A DNA stretch of 64,000 nt from Arenibacter sp. P308M17 (GTDB lineage Bacteria > Bacteroidota > Bacteroidia > Flavobacteriales > Flavobacteriaceae): NCBI RefSeq assembly GCF_003426735.1, contig NZ_QVON01000004.1:1-64000 (forward strand). Direction: 5' to 3'. Shown here piece after piece: positions 48,324-57,674 of this stretch. The notes beneath the pieces were generated by a model that made no database searches, had not been told where the DNA came from, and saw only the letters and a list, made by a program, of their open reading frames with translations. The position numbers were made by a program, and so were the translations under genes. Positions within the stretch are counted from its first letter, which is position 1. Each line of letters opens with the position of its first letter.

Positions 48324-51300
48324 TTACTTTAATACCAGCACCAAATCTTCCGAATTTACTAGTGACCCCCCGCTTAGTTGCACCCTATCAACAACGCCTT
48401 CTTCCGTGGCGGTAACGGTTGTTTCCATTTTCATGGCTTCAATAACAAATAAGGGTTGGTTCTTTTTCACCTCTTGGTTCTTCTTTACCAAAACACTGGA
48501 CAATAATCCCTGCAACGGGGCACCTATCTGTTTTGGATCAGAAGTATCTACTTTAACATTTTCAAGCTTCTCTACCTTAACGGATCTATCCTTAATAATT
48601 ACGTTTCTCAATTGGCCGTTTACCTTAAAGTAAATACTGACATTTCCAGCTTCATCAGGTTCTCCCTTGAGCATAAGGGAAACCAGTATGTTTTTGCCCC
48701 TGTCCAACTCCACGATGATCTCTTCCCCAATATCCATCCCATAAAAGAAATTCTTGGTGGGAATGTTCATAACATTGCCATATTTAACATGGTGGTTATA
48801 GGCATCCGTAAAAACCTTTGGATATAGTTTATAGGAAAGGAAATCGGTTATAAGTAGCTCACGTCCCATTCCGGAACTGAACTTTCTTTTAAAGGCAGTA
48901 AATTCCTTATCGAAATCGATAGGTTCCAAATGCGCATTGGGCCTGTCCGTAAAAGGTTTTTCATCCTTCAGTACAATCTTCTGTAGCTTAGCGGGGAAAC
49001 CACCAACGGGTTGGCCCAAATCCCCTTTAAAGAACCCTATTACGGATTGGGGAAAGGAAATACTTTCCCCTCTTTCAAGAACATCCTCTACCGTAAGTCC
49101 GTTACTGATCATATATTGTGCCATATCCCCTACCACTTTGGAACTGGGGGTAACCTTTACAATATCCCCGAAAAGTTTATTTACTTCCCCGTACATTTTG
49201 GTAACCTCCGGAAATTTATTCTCCAATCCCAAAGCTATGGCCTGCCCCTTAAGATTGGAATACTGCCCGCCCGGTATTTCATGACCGTATACCTCTCCGG
49301 TACCCGATTTTAATCCAGACTCAAAGGTATAGTAGTAATTACGGACAGTTTCCCAATAATTGGAATATTCGGCCAATTTCTCCGTATTCAAAATATTCTG
49401 GCGCTCATTAAAACGCAACATCTCTACCACTGAATTGAAATTGGGTTGGGAAGTAAGTCCGGACAAACCGCCCAGGGCTACATCAACCACATCCACTCCG
49501 GCCTCGATCGCCTTTAGATACATGGCAGATTGGGTAGAAGCGGTATCATGGGTATGCAAATGTATCGGGATTTTAATTTCTGATTTTAAGGCAGAAATCA
49601 ATTCGTAGGCGGCATATGGCTTTAAAAGGCCTGCCATATCCTTGACTCCTAAAATATGTGCGCCTGCATTTTCTATGTCCTTGGCCAATTGCACATAATA
49701 TTTTAGGTCGTACTTTGTTTTGGAGGGATCCAAAATGTCCCCTGTATAGCAAAGGGAACCTTCGGCCAGACCCTTGGTCTTGGTACGTACATATTCAATA
49801 CATGGAGCAAGCGATTTCATCCAGTTGAGCGAATCGAATATCCGAAATACATCTACTCCGGATGTGTAGGATTCCTCAACAAACCGTTCTATCAAATTAT
49901 CGGGATAAGCGGTATAACCAACCCCGTTGGAGCCCCTTATCAACATCTGCAACAGGATATTGGGCATCGCTTTGCGCAATAGCTCCAAACGCTCCCATGG
50001 GTTTTCCTGTAAAAACCGAAGGCAGACATCAAAGGTGGCCCCTCCCCAGACCTCCATACTAAAAACTTCCGGATGGTTCTTGGCGTAGCCCTCGGCCACT
50101 TTCAACATATCCACTGTCCGCATGCGCGTGGCCAACAAACTTTGATGTGCATCACGCATAGTAGTATCCGTAAAATGTACCTTTTTTTCATTCGAAAGCC
50201 ACTGTGCAAACTGCTCCGGACCCAATTCTGTCAACAGGTCCTTTGTGCCTTTTGGATAACCTTCGAACTTAGGGAATGAAGGGACTTTTGGTTTGGAAAA
50301 GATATGGTCCCTATCCAATTTCTTCACATCGGGATTCCCGTTTACAATAACCTCTCCCAAAAACTCTACTAATTTATTGGCACGGTTCCTTGGTTCCACA
50401 AATTGGAATAGTTCGGGTTCGTTCTTTATAAAATTTACGGTAACCTTGCCCTCCCTAAAAGTAGGATGCTTTAAGATATTGTCCAAAAAGGCCATATTGG
50501 TCTTAACCCCACGGATACGGAATTCTGCCAATGCCCTGCGCATTTTTCTGCACGATCCGTCCAAAGTTCTACTGATGGCGGACACCTTTACTAGCATAGA
50601 ATCGAAAAATGGAGATATAGCCACCCCTTGATAAATACTTCCTGCATCCAACCTAATCCCCAATCCAGAGGCACTCCTATAAGTAGTGACCACCCCATAA
50701 TCCGGTTTAAAATCGTTCCCGGGATCCTCGGTAGTTATCCTACATTGTAGCGCATAGCCTGTAACAATTACGGAGGCCTGATCCTGAATCTTAATTTGCG
50801 TATCGGAAAGTTTATACCCTCCGGCTATGAACAGTTGGGCCTTGACCAGGTCTATATTAGTGATCATTTCGGTCACTGTATGCTCTACCTGGATCCTTGG
50901 GTTTACTTCAATAAAATAAATACTTCCGTCATCATCTACCAAAAATTCTACCGTACCTATATTGTTATAGTCCACGGCCCGGCAAATGTCTATGGCATAC
51001 TTGTACAGCTTGTCCTTTGTTTCCTGTGGCAGGCCAATGGAAGGGGCAAATTCTATCACCTTCTGGTAGCGCCTTTGTACGGAACAATCGCGCTCAAATA
51101 AGTGCACTATATTGCCATGGGTATCCGCAACGATCTGAATTTCTATATGTTTGGGGTTTTCCACAAATTTTTCCAGGAAAACCGTATCGTCTCCAAATGC
51201 GTTTAGGGATTCCCTTCTTGCTTCCGGAAATCCTTTTTTAAGTTCCTCCTCAGTTCGGATTACCCTCATACCGCGACCGCCACCACCTGAAGCCGCTTTA

Positions 51301-51776
51301 AGCATTAGGGGATAACCAATCTTCTTTGCCTCGGCCAGGGCCGTATCTATATCGGTAAGGTCCTTATCACTACTTCTTATAATTGGAATATTATTGGCTA
51401 CGGCAACTTCCTTTGCCGTAATCTTATCTCCCAGAGCCTTTAGTACCGATACTTTTGGACCAACGAAAATAATACCGTGGTCATCGCATTTTTGTGCAAA
51501 TTTGGCATTTTCCGACAGGAAGCCATATCCGGGATGTATGGCGTCCACATTATTGTCCTTGGCAACCTTGATGAGGGCATCCATATCCAAATAGGGCTTT
51601 AAGGGATCGTTGTCCTCCCCTATCTGATAACTTTCATCTGCCTTGTAGCGGTGCAGGGAATAGCGGTCTTCGTAAGTATATACCCCAACTGTCTTAATAC
51701 CTATTTCTACACATGCCCTAAATATACGAATGGCGATCTCGCCCCTATTTGCTACTAATACCTTTTTTATTTTCAA
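48324..51776 (-). CDS. pyc: Pyruvate carboxylase
   Basis: 1150 residues, the full single-chain enzyme. The biotin carboxylase half (1-450) shows the ATP-binding loop KAASGGGGRGMRVI and EVNPRIQVEHTVTE. The carboxyltransferase TIM-barrel (about 535-820) shows TDTTMRDAHQSLLATRMRT and the metal site HLHTHDTAS. The C-terminal biotin carrier carries the biotinylation motif EAMKMETT (about residue 1113). It makes oxaloacetate from pyruvate, bicarbonate and ATP. The biotin ligase needed for it is partly encoded at the right edge. A promoter lies just upstream and a terminator follows. Confidence 0.98.
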   Translation of the reverse strand: MKIKKVLVANRGEIAIRIFRACVEIGIKTVGVYTYEDRYSLHRYKADESYQIGEDNDPLKPYLDMDALIKVAKDNNVDAIHPGYGFLSENAKFAQKCDDHGIIFVGPKVSVLKALGDKITAKEVAVANNIPIIRSSDKDLTDIDTALAEAKKIGYPLMLKAASGGGGRGMRVIRTEEELKKGFPEARRESLNAFGDDTVFLEKFVENPKHIEIQIVADTHGNIVHLFERDCSVQRRYQKVIEFAPSIGLPQETKDKLYKYAIDICRAVDYNNIGTVEFLVDDDGSIYFIEVNPRIQVEHTVTEMITNIDLVKAQLFIAGGYKLSDTQIKIQDQASVIVTGYALQCRITTEDPGNDFKPDYGVVTTYRSASGLGIRLDAGSIYQGVAISPFFDSMLVKVSAISRTLDGSCRKMRRALAEFRIRGVKTNMAFLDNILKHPTFREGKVTVNFIKNEPELFQFVEPRNRANKLVEFLGEVIVNGNPDVKKLDRDHIFSKPKVPSFPKFEGYPKGTKDLLTELGPEQFAQWLSNEKKVHFTDTTMRDAHQSLLATRMRTVDMLKVAEGYAKNHPEVFSMEVWGGATFDVCLRFLQENPWERLELLRKAMPNILLQMLIRGSNGVGYTAYPDNLIERFVEESYTSGVDVFRIFDSLNWMKSLAPCIEYVRTKTKGLAEGSLCYTGDILDPSKTKYDLKYYVQLAKDIENAGAHILGVKDMAGLLKPYAAYELISALKSEIKIPIHLHTHDTASTQSAMYLKAIEAGVDVVDVALGGLSGLTSQPNFNSVVEMLRFNERQNILNTEKLAEYSNYWETVRNYYYTFESGLKSGTGEVYGHEIPGGQYSNLKGQAIALGLENKFPEVTKMYGEVNKLFGDIVKVTPSSKVVGDMAQYMISNGLTVEDVLERGESISFPQSVIGFFKGDLGQPVGGFPAKLQKIVLKDEKPFTDRPNAHLEPIDFDKEFTAFKRKFSSGMGRELLITDFLSYKLYPKVFTDAYNHHVKYGNVMNIPTKNFFYGMDIGEEIIVELDRGKNILVSLMLKGEPDEAGNVSIYFKVNGQLRNVIIKDRSVKVEKLENVKVDTSDPKQIGAPLQGLLSSVLVKKNQEVKKNQPLFVIEAMKMETTVTATEEGVVDRVQLSGGSLVNSEDLVLVLK

Positions 51777-51817
51777 CCTATTACTTTTTTGGAATTCCCC
51801 AATTTAACATAATTTTA

Positions 51818-51848
51818 CAAACTTAGCATATTAGGGCTAGGCCGCCAA
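51818..51848 (-). promoter_or_regulatory. Promoter of pyc
   Basis: On the minus strand TTG (plus CAA, 51846-51848), 20 bases, then TAAGTTTG (plus CAAACTTA, 51818-51825), about 40 bases before the pyc ATG. Confidence 0.6.
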
Positions 51849-51998
51849 TATGTTAAAAGTATATCTTTAAAGAAATTTGTTACAAATCAAAATTATGGGC
51901 CAAAAGTGTTTCTATTTATAAAACTTGCCGATAAGGTATTAATATTTTAACTTTAAGAACTCGTCTTGAGTTTTAAAGAAGATAAAATACAGTCGAAA

Positions 51999-52127
51999 AT
52001 GGGAAAAGGTGATAAAAAGTCGAAAAGAGGAAAAATTGTTAACGGCACCTATGGCACCAGGCGCAAACGAAAAATAAAAAAAAGACCTACTGTAGAAGAA
52101 AAAATAAATCCCGGTAAGAAAAAATAA
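51999..52127 (+). CDS. 30S ribosomal protein bTHX
   Basis: A 42-residue frame, MGKGDKKSKRGKIVNGTYGT followed by RRKRKIKKRPTVEEK and a lysine-rich end. The MGKGDKKxKRGKI..GTYG pattern is the bTHX (Thx) small-subunit protein, a short basic peptide that sits in the head of the 30S subunit. It is too small for most length cut-offs and stands alone, between pyc and a lipoprotein gene transcribed the other way. Confidence 0.88.
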   Translation: MGKGDKKSKRGKIVNGTYGTRRKRKIKKRPTVEEKINPGKKK

Positions 52128-52184
52128 AGGCCAAGGATATTATATTGGTTGAATTTTTGGTGCTTTGAAAGAAAGATGACCGCG

Positions 52185-52547
52185 CTAGTCCACAACAAAA
52201 TCCAAGAGAACATTCCCTTCCTCTGAGATACTAAGTGCATAGGTGTAAAACCCATATTCCAATTGGGTTTCATCTACATAATCAGTAGGTTGCAAAACGT
52301 AGCTCTCCTCACCAACCGTTATATGTATATAGCCATAGGAATAGGCCGATTCATATTCCAGATATCCCGAATATTCGTCAGGACCTATATTTTCATGAAT
52401 CATTTCGTCACTGCCCACCTGAACTGTGTCGAAAATAACATTGCTTTCATTTTTAATCCTGATGTTCACCCCATCCAGATCGTCATCCCTATCCGAACAA
52501 CCAATAAACAAAGTAGTTATCAAAAAAAATAAAGCCAGTCTTTTCAT
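52185..52547 (-). CDS. Small lipoprotein, unknown function
   Basis: 120 residues. Signal peptide II with lipobox LFIGC (Cys17), then the acidic SDRDDDLDG stretch. An acidic patch just after the cysteine is known in Flavobacteriia to direct lipoproteins to the outer face of the outer membrane, so surface exposure is likely. The remainder is an acidic beta-rich domain (IRIKNESNVIFDTVQVG, YSYGYIHITVGEE). No family recognised. Confidence 0.8.
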   Translation of the reverse strand: MKRLALFFLITTLFIGCSDRDDDLDGVNIRIKNESNVIFDTVQVGSDEMIHENIGPDEYSGYLEYESAYSYGYIHITVGEESYVLQPTDYVDETQLEYGFYTYALSISEEGNVLLDFVVD

Positions 52548-52618
52548 ATCAATTCAAATCCAGTTAATCCAATTAAATAGCACTTACATGAAAATAACGC
52601 TATTTTTTCGAAAATATT

Positions 52619-53380
52619 CTATCGGATAAACACTGGTTGATTTTCCTTTAGGGTATGTTCCTTGCTGTACTGATAGCCGTCCCTGTCAAATCCCAAAATA
52701 TCCTCCCTTGTTTTGGCGTCGGTATCCAAAATGTACCGCACCATGGTCCCTCTGGCTTTTTTGGCAAAAAAACTGATGATTTTTAAATTATCGTTCTTCC
52801 AATCCTTGAAAATTGGGGTAATTACCGGCACTTTAAGAAGTTTTTCATCTACGGCCCCAAAATACTCATTGCTGGCCAGATTAAGAAAAAGCTCTTTGTC
52901 CTGCAGTTCAGAATTTAGTTGATCGGTAATCCGTTTTTTCCAAAACTCGTATAAATTCTTTTTTCGTCCCAGTTTTAATTGTGTCCCCATTTCCAATCTA
53001 TAGGGCTGCATTAGATCCAAAGGTTTTAAAACACCGTACAGGCCCGATAAGATTCTCAGTTTCTCCTGGAGACTTTCCAGTTTATCCGTTTCAAGGGTAT
53101 AGGCGTCCAAGCCGTGGTAGACATCCCCGTTAAACGCATATATGGCCGGTCTGGCGTTTGCCTGGGTGAAGGGTAGTGTAAACTGCTGGTTCCTTTCCCA
53201 ATTCAGTTCTGCAAGATTGTCCGAAATACCCATTAAGGCAGATAAGGCCTTGGGCTTTTTCTTCGCCAAAACTTTGTTCAACTGTTCCGCCTCCTTTAAA
53301 AATAAGGGTTGGGAATATTCCTTTGTGGGCAGTTTGCTTTCAAAATCCAAGGATTTTGCAGGTGATATTACAATTTTCAT
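52619..53380 (-). CDS. yaaA: Peroxide stress protein YaaA family
   Basis: 253 residues from ATG 53378-53380 ([15 protein letters not shown]), the family's own start; a frame 22 codons longer is not supported. The DUF328/YaaA pattern includes [68 protein letters not shown] and the C-terminal [14 protein letters not shown]. In E. coli YaaA limits oxidative DNA damage by lowering free iron; the same role here is inferred by homology. Confidence 0.95.
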   Translation of the reverse strand: MKIVISPAKSLDFESKLPTKEYSQPLFLKEAEQLNKVLAKKKPKALSALMGISDNLAELNWERNQQFTLPFTQANARPAIYAFNGDVYHGLDAYTLETDKLESLQEKLRILSGLYGVLKPLDLMQPYRLEMGTQLKLGRKKNLYEFWKKRITDQLNSELQDKELFLNLASNEYFGAVDEKLLKVPVITPIFKDWKNDNLKIISFFAKKARGTMVRYILDTDAKTREDILGFDRDGYQYSKEHTLKENQPVFIR

Positions 53381-53736
53381 GTGTTTATATTTATTGTTTT
53401 CAAATGTCACATGTAACATCCTAATAATCATTCCGCCGTGTGACAAAACCTTTAGTCATGGATGTTTCATCTGTTCAAATTTATTGTTTTTTAAAGGTCG
53501 GACCTGCCCGACTTCTTCGTTCCCGTCCGTACCGGAACGGGCGGACGGGCGGGCCAGCCCGACTGCCTCGTTCTGGCGGGTGGAATTAGCCATTGAACAT
53601 ATCGGTTGGTACCAAGATTTGTTATGGCTCATTTCATACGTATTGGAACATTTTAAGAATAGACCAAAAATAATGGCTCAGCTTGTAATAACCTAAGCCT
53701 TTAAAATCTTGTTGTCGATATTGGTATAAACGAAAC
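53381..53736. other. Intergenic region with GC-rich repeats
   Basis: About 355 bases between rluD and yaaA (both minus). It contains the 50-bp hairpin element at 53504-53553 and a degenerate continuation 'cccgactgcctcgttctggcgg' to 53580. No gene seen; a 184-codon plus-strand frame running across it is antisense to yaaA at its start and driven by the repeats. Confidence 0.6.
53504..53553. repeat. GC-rich hairpin repeat, copy near rluD
   Basis: A 50-bp element about 85% identical, in opposite orientation, to 41431-41480. Its core CCCGTCCG...CGGACGGG folds into an 8-bp stem with an inner CCG/CGG. A degenerate second unit follows to 53580. Confidence 0.85.
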
Positions 53737-54768
53737 CTATTCGGCCTGGCTATGTTTGGCGTATTGCTTCCATTTTTCAATGCAATTGGCCATATCCTCC
53801 GGAATTTCGGAGTTGAACCTCATAAATTTACCGGAAACGGGATGTACAAAGCCCAAGGTCTTTGCATGCAGGGCCTGCCTAGGTAAAATCTTGAACGCAT
53901 TATCCACAAATTGCTTGTATTTCGTGAAGGTGGTCCCCTTTAGAACTTTTTCCCCACCATACCGCTCATCGTTGAACAAGGTATGGCCAATATGTCTCAA
54001 ATGCACTCTGATCTGATGTGTTCTTCCTGTTTCCAAGGTACAGGAAAGCAGGGTTACGTATCCAAAACGTTCCAAAACCTTGTAATGGGTAACGGCCTCC
54101 TTGCCCTGCTCTCCTTCCGGAAAGACATGCATCTGTAACCTGTTCTTGGGATTGCGCCCAATATGCCCCTCTATAGTTCCCTCTTCCTCTTCCACATTTC
54201 CCCAGACCAAGGCTATATACTCGCGTTCGCTGGATTTTTCAAAAAACTGCTTGGCCAAATGCGTCATAGCCGCTTCGGTTTTTGCCACAACCAATAGTCC
54301 CGAGGTATCCTTATCTATTCTATGCACCAATCCGGGCCGCTCATCACTGTTCTTCGGTAAATTATCGAAATGATAGATCAGGGCATTGATCAAGGTTCCC
54401 GAATAATTGCCGTGCCCGGGATGCACTACCATTCCTGCCGGTTTATTCACCACTAAAAGAACATCGTCCTCGTAGACAATATCCAATGGTATGTTCTCCG
54501 GTGTAAGCAGGTTTTCATGGGGCGGGTGGGCAAACATGACCCTGATATGGTCCCCTGCCTTTACCTTATAATTCTGTTTTACCGTAGTACCGTTTACCCA
54601 GACATTTCCATCCCTAGCCGCCTGCTGAATCTTATTGCGTGTGGCGTTCTCAATGAAATTCATTAAAAACTTATCGATCCTTAATGGGTCCTGACCTTTG
54701 GAAGCCTTAAAACTGTGATGCTCAAAAAGTTCCTCCTCATTTAATTCAAACTCATCCTGTGCTTCCAT
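53737..54768 (-). CDS. rluD: RluA/RluD-family 23S rRNA pseudouridine synthase
   Basis: 343 residues. An N-terminal S4 RNA-binding domain (LRIDKFLMNFIENATRNKIQQAARDGNVWVNG) is followed by the RluA catalytic domain. The active-site aspartate lies in HRIDKDTSGLLVVAK. Further signatures are NKPAGMVVHPGHGN and TGRTHQIRVHLRHIGH. It isomerises uridines in helix 69 or related sites; the RluD rather than RluC assignment rests on length and context. The start lies 2 bases from the PASTA gene's stop codon, so the two are co-transcribed. Confidence 0.94.
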   Translation of the reverse strand: MEAQDEFELNEEELFEHHSFKASKGQDPLRIDKFLMNFIENATRNKIQQAARDGNVWVNGTTVKQNYKVKAGDHIRVMFAHPPHENLLTPENIPLDIVYEDDVLLVVNKPAGMVVHPGHGNYSGTLINALIYHFDNLPKNSDERPGLVHRIDKDTSGLLVVAKTEAAMTHLAKQFFEKSSEREYIALVWGNVEEEEGTIEGHIGRNPKNRLQMHVFPEGEQGKEAVTHYKVLERFGYVTLLSCTLETGRTHQIRVHLRHIGHTLFNDERYGGEKVLKGTTFTKYKQFVDNAFKILPRQALHAKTLGFVHPVSGKFMRFNSEIPEDMANCIEKWKQYAKHSQAE

Positions 54769-54770
54769 AA

Positions 54771-55358
54771 TTATTCGGACTCCGCCTTTACTTCTGCCCT
54801 TGAGGTAATATGACCGTTACCGCATATCAATTCTATCTTTGAGGTTTTTGGCAACTTGTCTCCAGGAACAATATATTTCCCTTTATGCTTAATATTATAG
54901 ACCATATCCTTGCCCAATTCGTCCACATAGGTAACCCTTTCCACTTCCAAACCAACTGCTTTGAGCATAGAGCTGGCATTTCTTTGGGTAACCTGAATAA
55001 TATTGGGGATAGTAACTTTTTTATATCCGGACGGATTAACGGTAATGTAAATTTTCCTGTTCTCCTTCACCTTGCTTCCGGCACGGGGCGTTTGATCTAT
55101 TATGGAAAACCTGGGATAGGTTGGGTTATAGTTGGCCGAATCCAATACCTCATATCTCAACCGGGATTCATCTATTAGCGACCTCATCTCCGTCACCGAT
55201 AATTTGGATAGATCGGGAACCTCCACAAACTTGCCGTGATTGGTAGTGGCCTTTAAATACTGTAAGGTGGCGACTACCAACAAAACAGAAACCACCAAGG
55301 CCAACACCAACTGTATCACAAAAGATTTACTCCTTAAAAAATTAAAAAAATTTCGCAT
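54771..55358 (-). CDS. PASTA-domain membrane protein
   Basis: 195 residues. A short cytoplasmic N-terminus and one transmembrane helix (about 14-32: FVIQLVLALVVSVLLVVATL) are followed by about two PASTA repeats (VEVPDLSKLSVTEMRSLI; VTIPNIIQVTQRNASSMLKAVGLEVERV). PASTA domains bind peptidoglycan fragments in other bacteria. In Bacteroidota this stand-alone protein is typically encoded beside rluD and ddl, as here, suggesting a cell-wall role; no kinase domain is attached. A -7 box (plus CAAAGATA, 55378-55385) lies upstream. Confidence 0.9.
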   Translation of the reverse strand: MRNFFNFLRSKSFVIQLVLALVVSVLLVVATLQYLKATTNHGKFVEVPDLSKLSVTEMRSLIDESRLRYEVLDSANYNPTYPRFSIIDQTPRAGSKVKENRKIYITVNPSGYKKVTIPNIIQVTQRNASSMLKAVGLEVERVTYVDELGKDMVYNIKHKGKYIVPGDKLPKTSKIELICGNGHITSRAEVKAESE

Positions 55359-55558
55359 CGTATATTTTCTTGTGCCACAAAGATAGAAAACCGGACGCTT
55401 TTTCTTTACTTTGAACGCAGGTTATTTGATTATTGATTTTAACCCCCGAACTGGTTTAAAACTAGCCTGATAGATTATGCGCGTTTTAAAGGATGCCATA
55501 TGGCAAGGACTCTCAATAACAATCTGTTATTATAAATTATAAAACTTAGGTGTATACA

Positions 55559-56542
55559 ATGAAAAAAAATATTGCAATTATAATGGGGGGCTTCTCCAGC
55601 GAGTATAAAATTTCCCTAATTAGCGGTGGTGTAGTATACGATTATTTGGACAAGGAAAAATTCAACGCCTACAGAATACATATTTTCAAGGACAAATGGG
55701 TCTATGTAGATACGGACCAAAAGGAATATCCTGTTAACCGGCATAATTTTACGGTTGACCTGATCTCTAAAGTCATACAATTCGACTGTGTATTTAATGC
55801 AATTCACGGCTCGCCCGGGGAGGATGGGCTTATGCAGGCCTATTTTGAACTCCTTGGAATTCCGCAAACCGCCTGCGATTACTACCAGGCCTCTTTGACC
55901 TTCAATAAGCGCGATCTACTGAGTGTCCTAAAACCCTATGGCATAAAATCTGCCCCTTCATTTTACATAAATTTGGGAGACCCTATAGATGAGGATAGTA
56001 TAATAGCAAAAGTAGGATTGCCCTGTTTCGTTAAAGCCAATAAGGCGGGAAGCAGTTTTGGTATTTCAAAGGTCTATAAAAAGGAAGAATTGCCCAAGGC
56101 AATAGATAATGCCTTTAAAGAGGACAATGAAATACTTATAGAAGCTTTTTTAAATGGGACCGAGGTTTCGGTAGGGGTAATCAAATACAAAGGGAGGACT
56201 AAAGTGTTGCCGATCACCGAAATAGTGTCGGAGAACGATTTTTTTGATTATGAAGCCAAGTATGAAGGTAAATCCCAAGAAATAACGCCGGCAAGAATAA
56301 CGAAGGAACAAGAGAAAAAGGTGGTCCAAGCAGCGCAAAAAGCCTATGAAGTGCTAAAAATGAAGGGGTATTCCAGAAGTGAATTCATTTTTGTGGACGA
56401 CGAGCCTTTTATGCTCGAAATGAATACCACGCCCGGCCTTACCACAGAAAGTATTTTGCCCCAGCAAGCGAAAATTGCAGGTATTTCCCTTTCAGAGCTA
56501 TTTGAAAGTGCCATTTGGGAAGCTTTGCGAGAAAATAAGTAA
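55559..56542 (+). CDS. ddl: D-alanine--D-alanine ligase
   Basis: 327 residues from ATG 55559 (MKKNIAIIMGGFSSEYKIS); a GTG three codons upstream is also in frame. The ATP-grasp ligase joins two D-alanines for peptidoglycan. Visible motifs are FNAIHGSPGEDGLMQAYFELLGIPQT, PCFVKANKAGSSFGISKV and the C-terminal MLEMNTTPGLTTESILPQQAKIAG, with the catalytic HG.GEDG pattern intact. It is divergent from the PASTA-rluD pair and followed by coaD. Confidence 0.97.
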   Translation: MKKNIAIIMGGFSSEYKISLISGGVVYDYLDKEKFNAYRIHIFKDKWVYVDTDQKEYPVNRHNFTVDLISKVIQFDCVFNAIHGSPGEDGLMQAYFELLGIPQTACDYYQASLTFNKRDLLSVLKPYGIKSAPSFYINLGDPIDEDSIIAKVGLPCFVKANKAGSSFGISKVYKKEELPKAIDNAFKEDNEILIEAFLNGTEVSVGVIKYKGRTKVLPITEIVSENDFFDYEAKYEGKSQEITPARITKEQEKKVVQAAQKAYEVLKMKGYSRSEFIFVDDEPFMLEMNTTPGLTTESILPQQAKIAGISLSELFESAIWEALRENK

Positions 56543-56634
56543 TTTTGATATTATGCCCACTTACAAGTGTACAGATATCATGGTAAAACATTTATTTCCG
56601 TAGATATATACTAAGCCATCGGGGATTTAAATAT

Positions 56635-56642
56635 TAATTTTG
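56635..56642 (+). promoter_or_regulatory. -7 box of coaD, abutting the start codon
   Basis: TAATTTTG followed by CGATA and the coaD ATG at 56648. No good -33 TTG is visible at the usual distance. If active, the leader would be only two or three bases. Confidence 0.45.
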
Positions 56643-56647
56643 CGATA

Positions 56648-57109
56648 ATGAAAAAAAGACGTGCCATTTTTCCAGGTTCATTTGACCCATTGACCTTAGG
56701 GCATTATGACATCATTAAAAGGGGTATAACCCTTTTTGATGAATTGATCATAGCCATAGGGGTAAATACCGATAAAAAATACATGTTCTCCCTAGAACAA
56801 CGCAAAAAATTTATTTCCGAGGCCTTCAAGGATGAACCACAAATAACCGTTTTAACCTATCAGGGGCTAACGGTCGATTTTTGCAAAAAAGTGAATGCGG
56901 GTTTTATTTTAAGGGGACTTAGAAATCCAGGGGATTTTGAATTTGAAAAGGCAATTGCCCATACCAATCGTAAGCTTTCTGAAATAGAAACCGTATTTTT
57001 GCTTACCTCTTCGGGCAAATCATACATTAGTTCCTCCATAGTTAGGGATGTCATTAGAAATGGGGGCGACTACTCTGGTCTGGTACCCGATTCCGTCAGG
57101 ACAAACTAA
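56648..57109 (+). CDS. coaD: Pantetheine-phosphate adenylyltransferase
   Basis: 153 residues, standard length. It catalyses the fourth step of coenzyme A synthesis (4'-phosphopantetheine plus ATP to dephospho-CoA). The nucleotidyltransferase motif FPGSFDPLTLGHYDII contains the (T/H)xGH signature, and the C-terminal ISSSIVRDV motif matches the ISSTxVR element. RGLRNPGDFEFEKAIAHTNRKL is also typical. Confidence 0.97.
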   Translation: MKKRRAIFPGSFDPLTLGHYDIIKRGITLFDELIIAIGVNTDKKYMFSLEQRKKFISEAFKDEPQITVLTYQGLTVDFCKKVNAGFILRGLRNPGDFEFEKAIAHTNRKLSEIETVFLLTSSGKSYISSSIVRDVIRNGGDYSGLVPDSVRTN

Positions 57110-57186
57110 ACTATAAATTAAATACCTGCCGGCAAAAGAAGGGTTCTGGAACGGAACAAAATTCCTTGACATGGACAGAAGAGCAG

Positions 57187-57249
57187 TATGCTGTACGCTT
57201 TATGCTTTAAGCTGTATTCTGTATGCCGTAAACCATTAGCCTTATGCAT
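57187..57249. repeat. Nine degenerate heptamers (TANNCTN)
   Basis: Nine consecutive 7-mers: tatgctg, tacgctt, tatgctt, taagctg, tattctg, tatgccg, taaacca, ttagcct, tatgcat. Copies decay toward the right end but phase is kept. Confidence 0.8.
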
Positions 57250-57365
57250 TTTACTCCAGTTGATTATGAACAAAAAATAAATCAGGAATTACTAAATTTA
57301 AAATTAATAGGGATTAACCAACTGCATAAAACGGTCAACCCCATTTAGGACTCTACATAAAAACA

Positions 57366-57400
57366 ACCTTGAACCTGAAACCTTGAACCTTGAACTTTCT
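57366..57400. repeat. Five heptamers (ACCTTGA)
   Basis: Five consecutive 7-mers: accttga, acctgaa, accttga, accttga, actttct. The vocabulary matches the array at 13831-13851 (cttgaac). Confidence 0.8.
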
Positions 57401-57674
57401 CCATGCCAACTGAAAACAAATAAAGATGTCTCTTTCTGTGCAGAATTTTTGCTTTTAACCAGATAATAATTCCCTTGTCATAATCCGCCAAAGGACTAAA
57501 TCCCATTATGGCACAGTCCTAAATGGACAACTACATTTTTTGTAGAATTCAATGGTACTGAACCAAACTGTAAATGACCTAAAATTTCATCATAGTACCA
57601 TTACACAACTAATATTGTCCAATTCACAACAATCTATTCGCTCTATTAAATAATCGGACTACTATTGTAGGAAA

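Larger units (their letters stand above)
57110..57674. other. Intergenic region with two heptamer arrays
   Basis: A gap of 565 bases between coaD and the histidine kinase. It carries heptamer-phased repeats at 57187-57249 and 57366-57400. No gene, tRNA or clear promoter was found in the rest. Confidence 0.6.

Noticed and set aside
53142..53696. 184-codon plus-strand frame across the yaaA start and the GC-rich repeat
   Set aside because: Antisense to yaaA and then driven by the hairpin element; no protein-like pattern.
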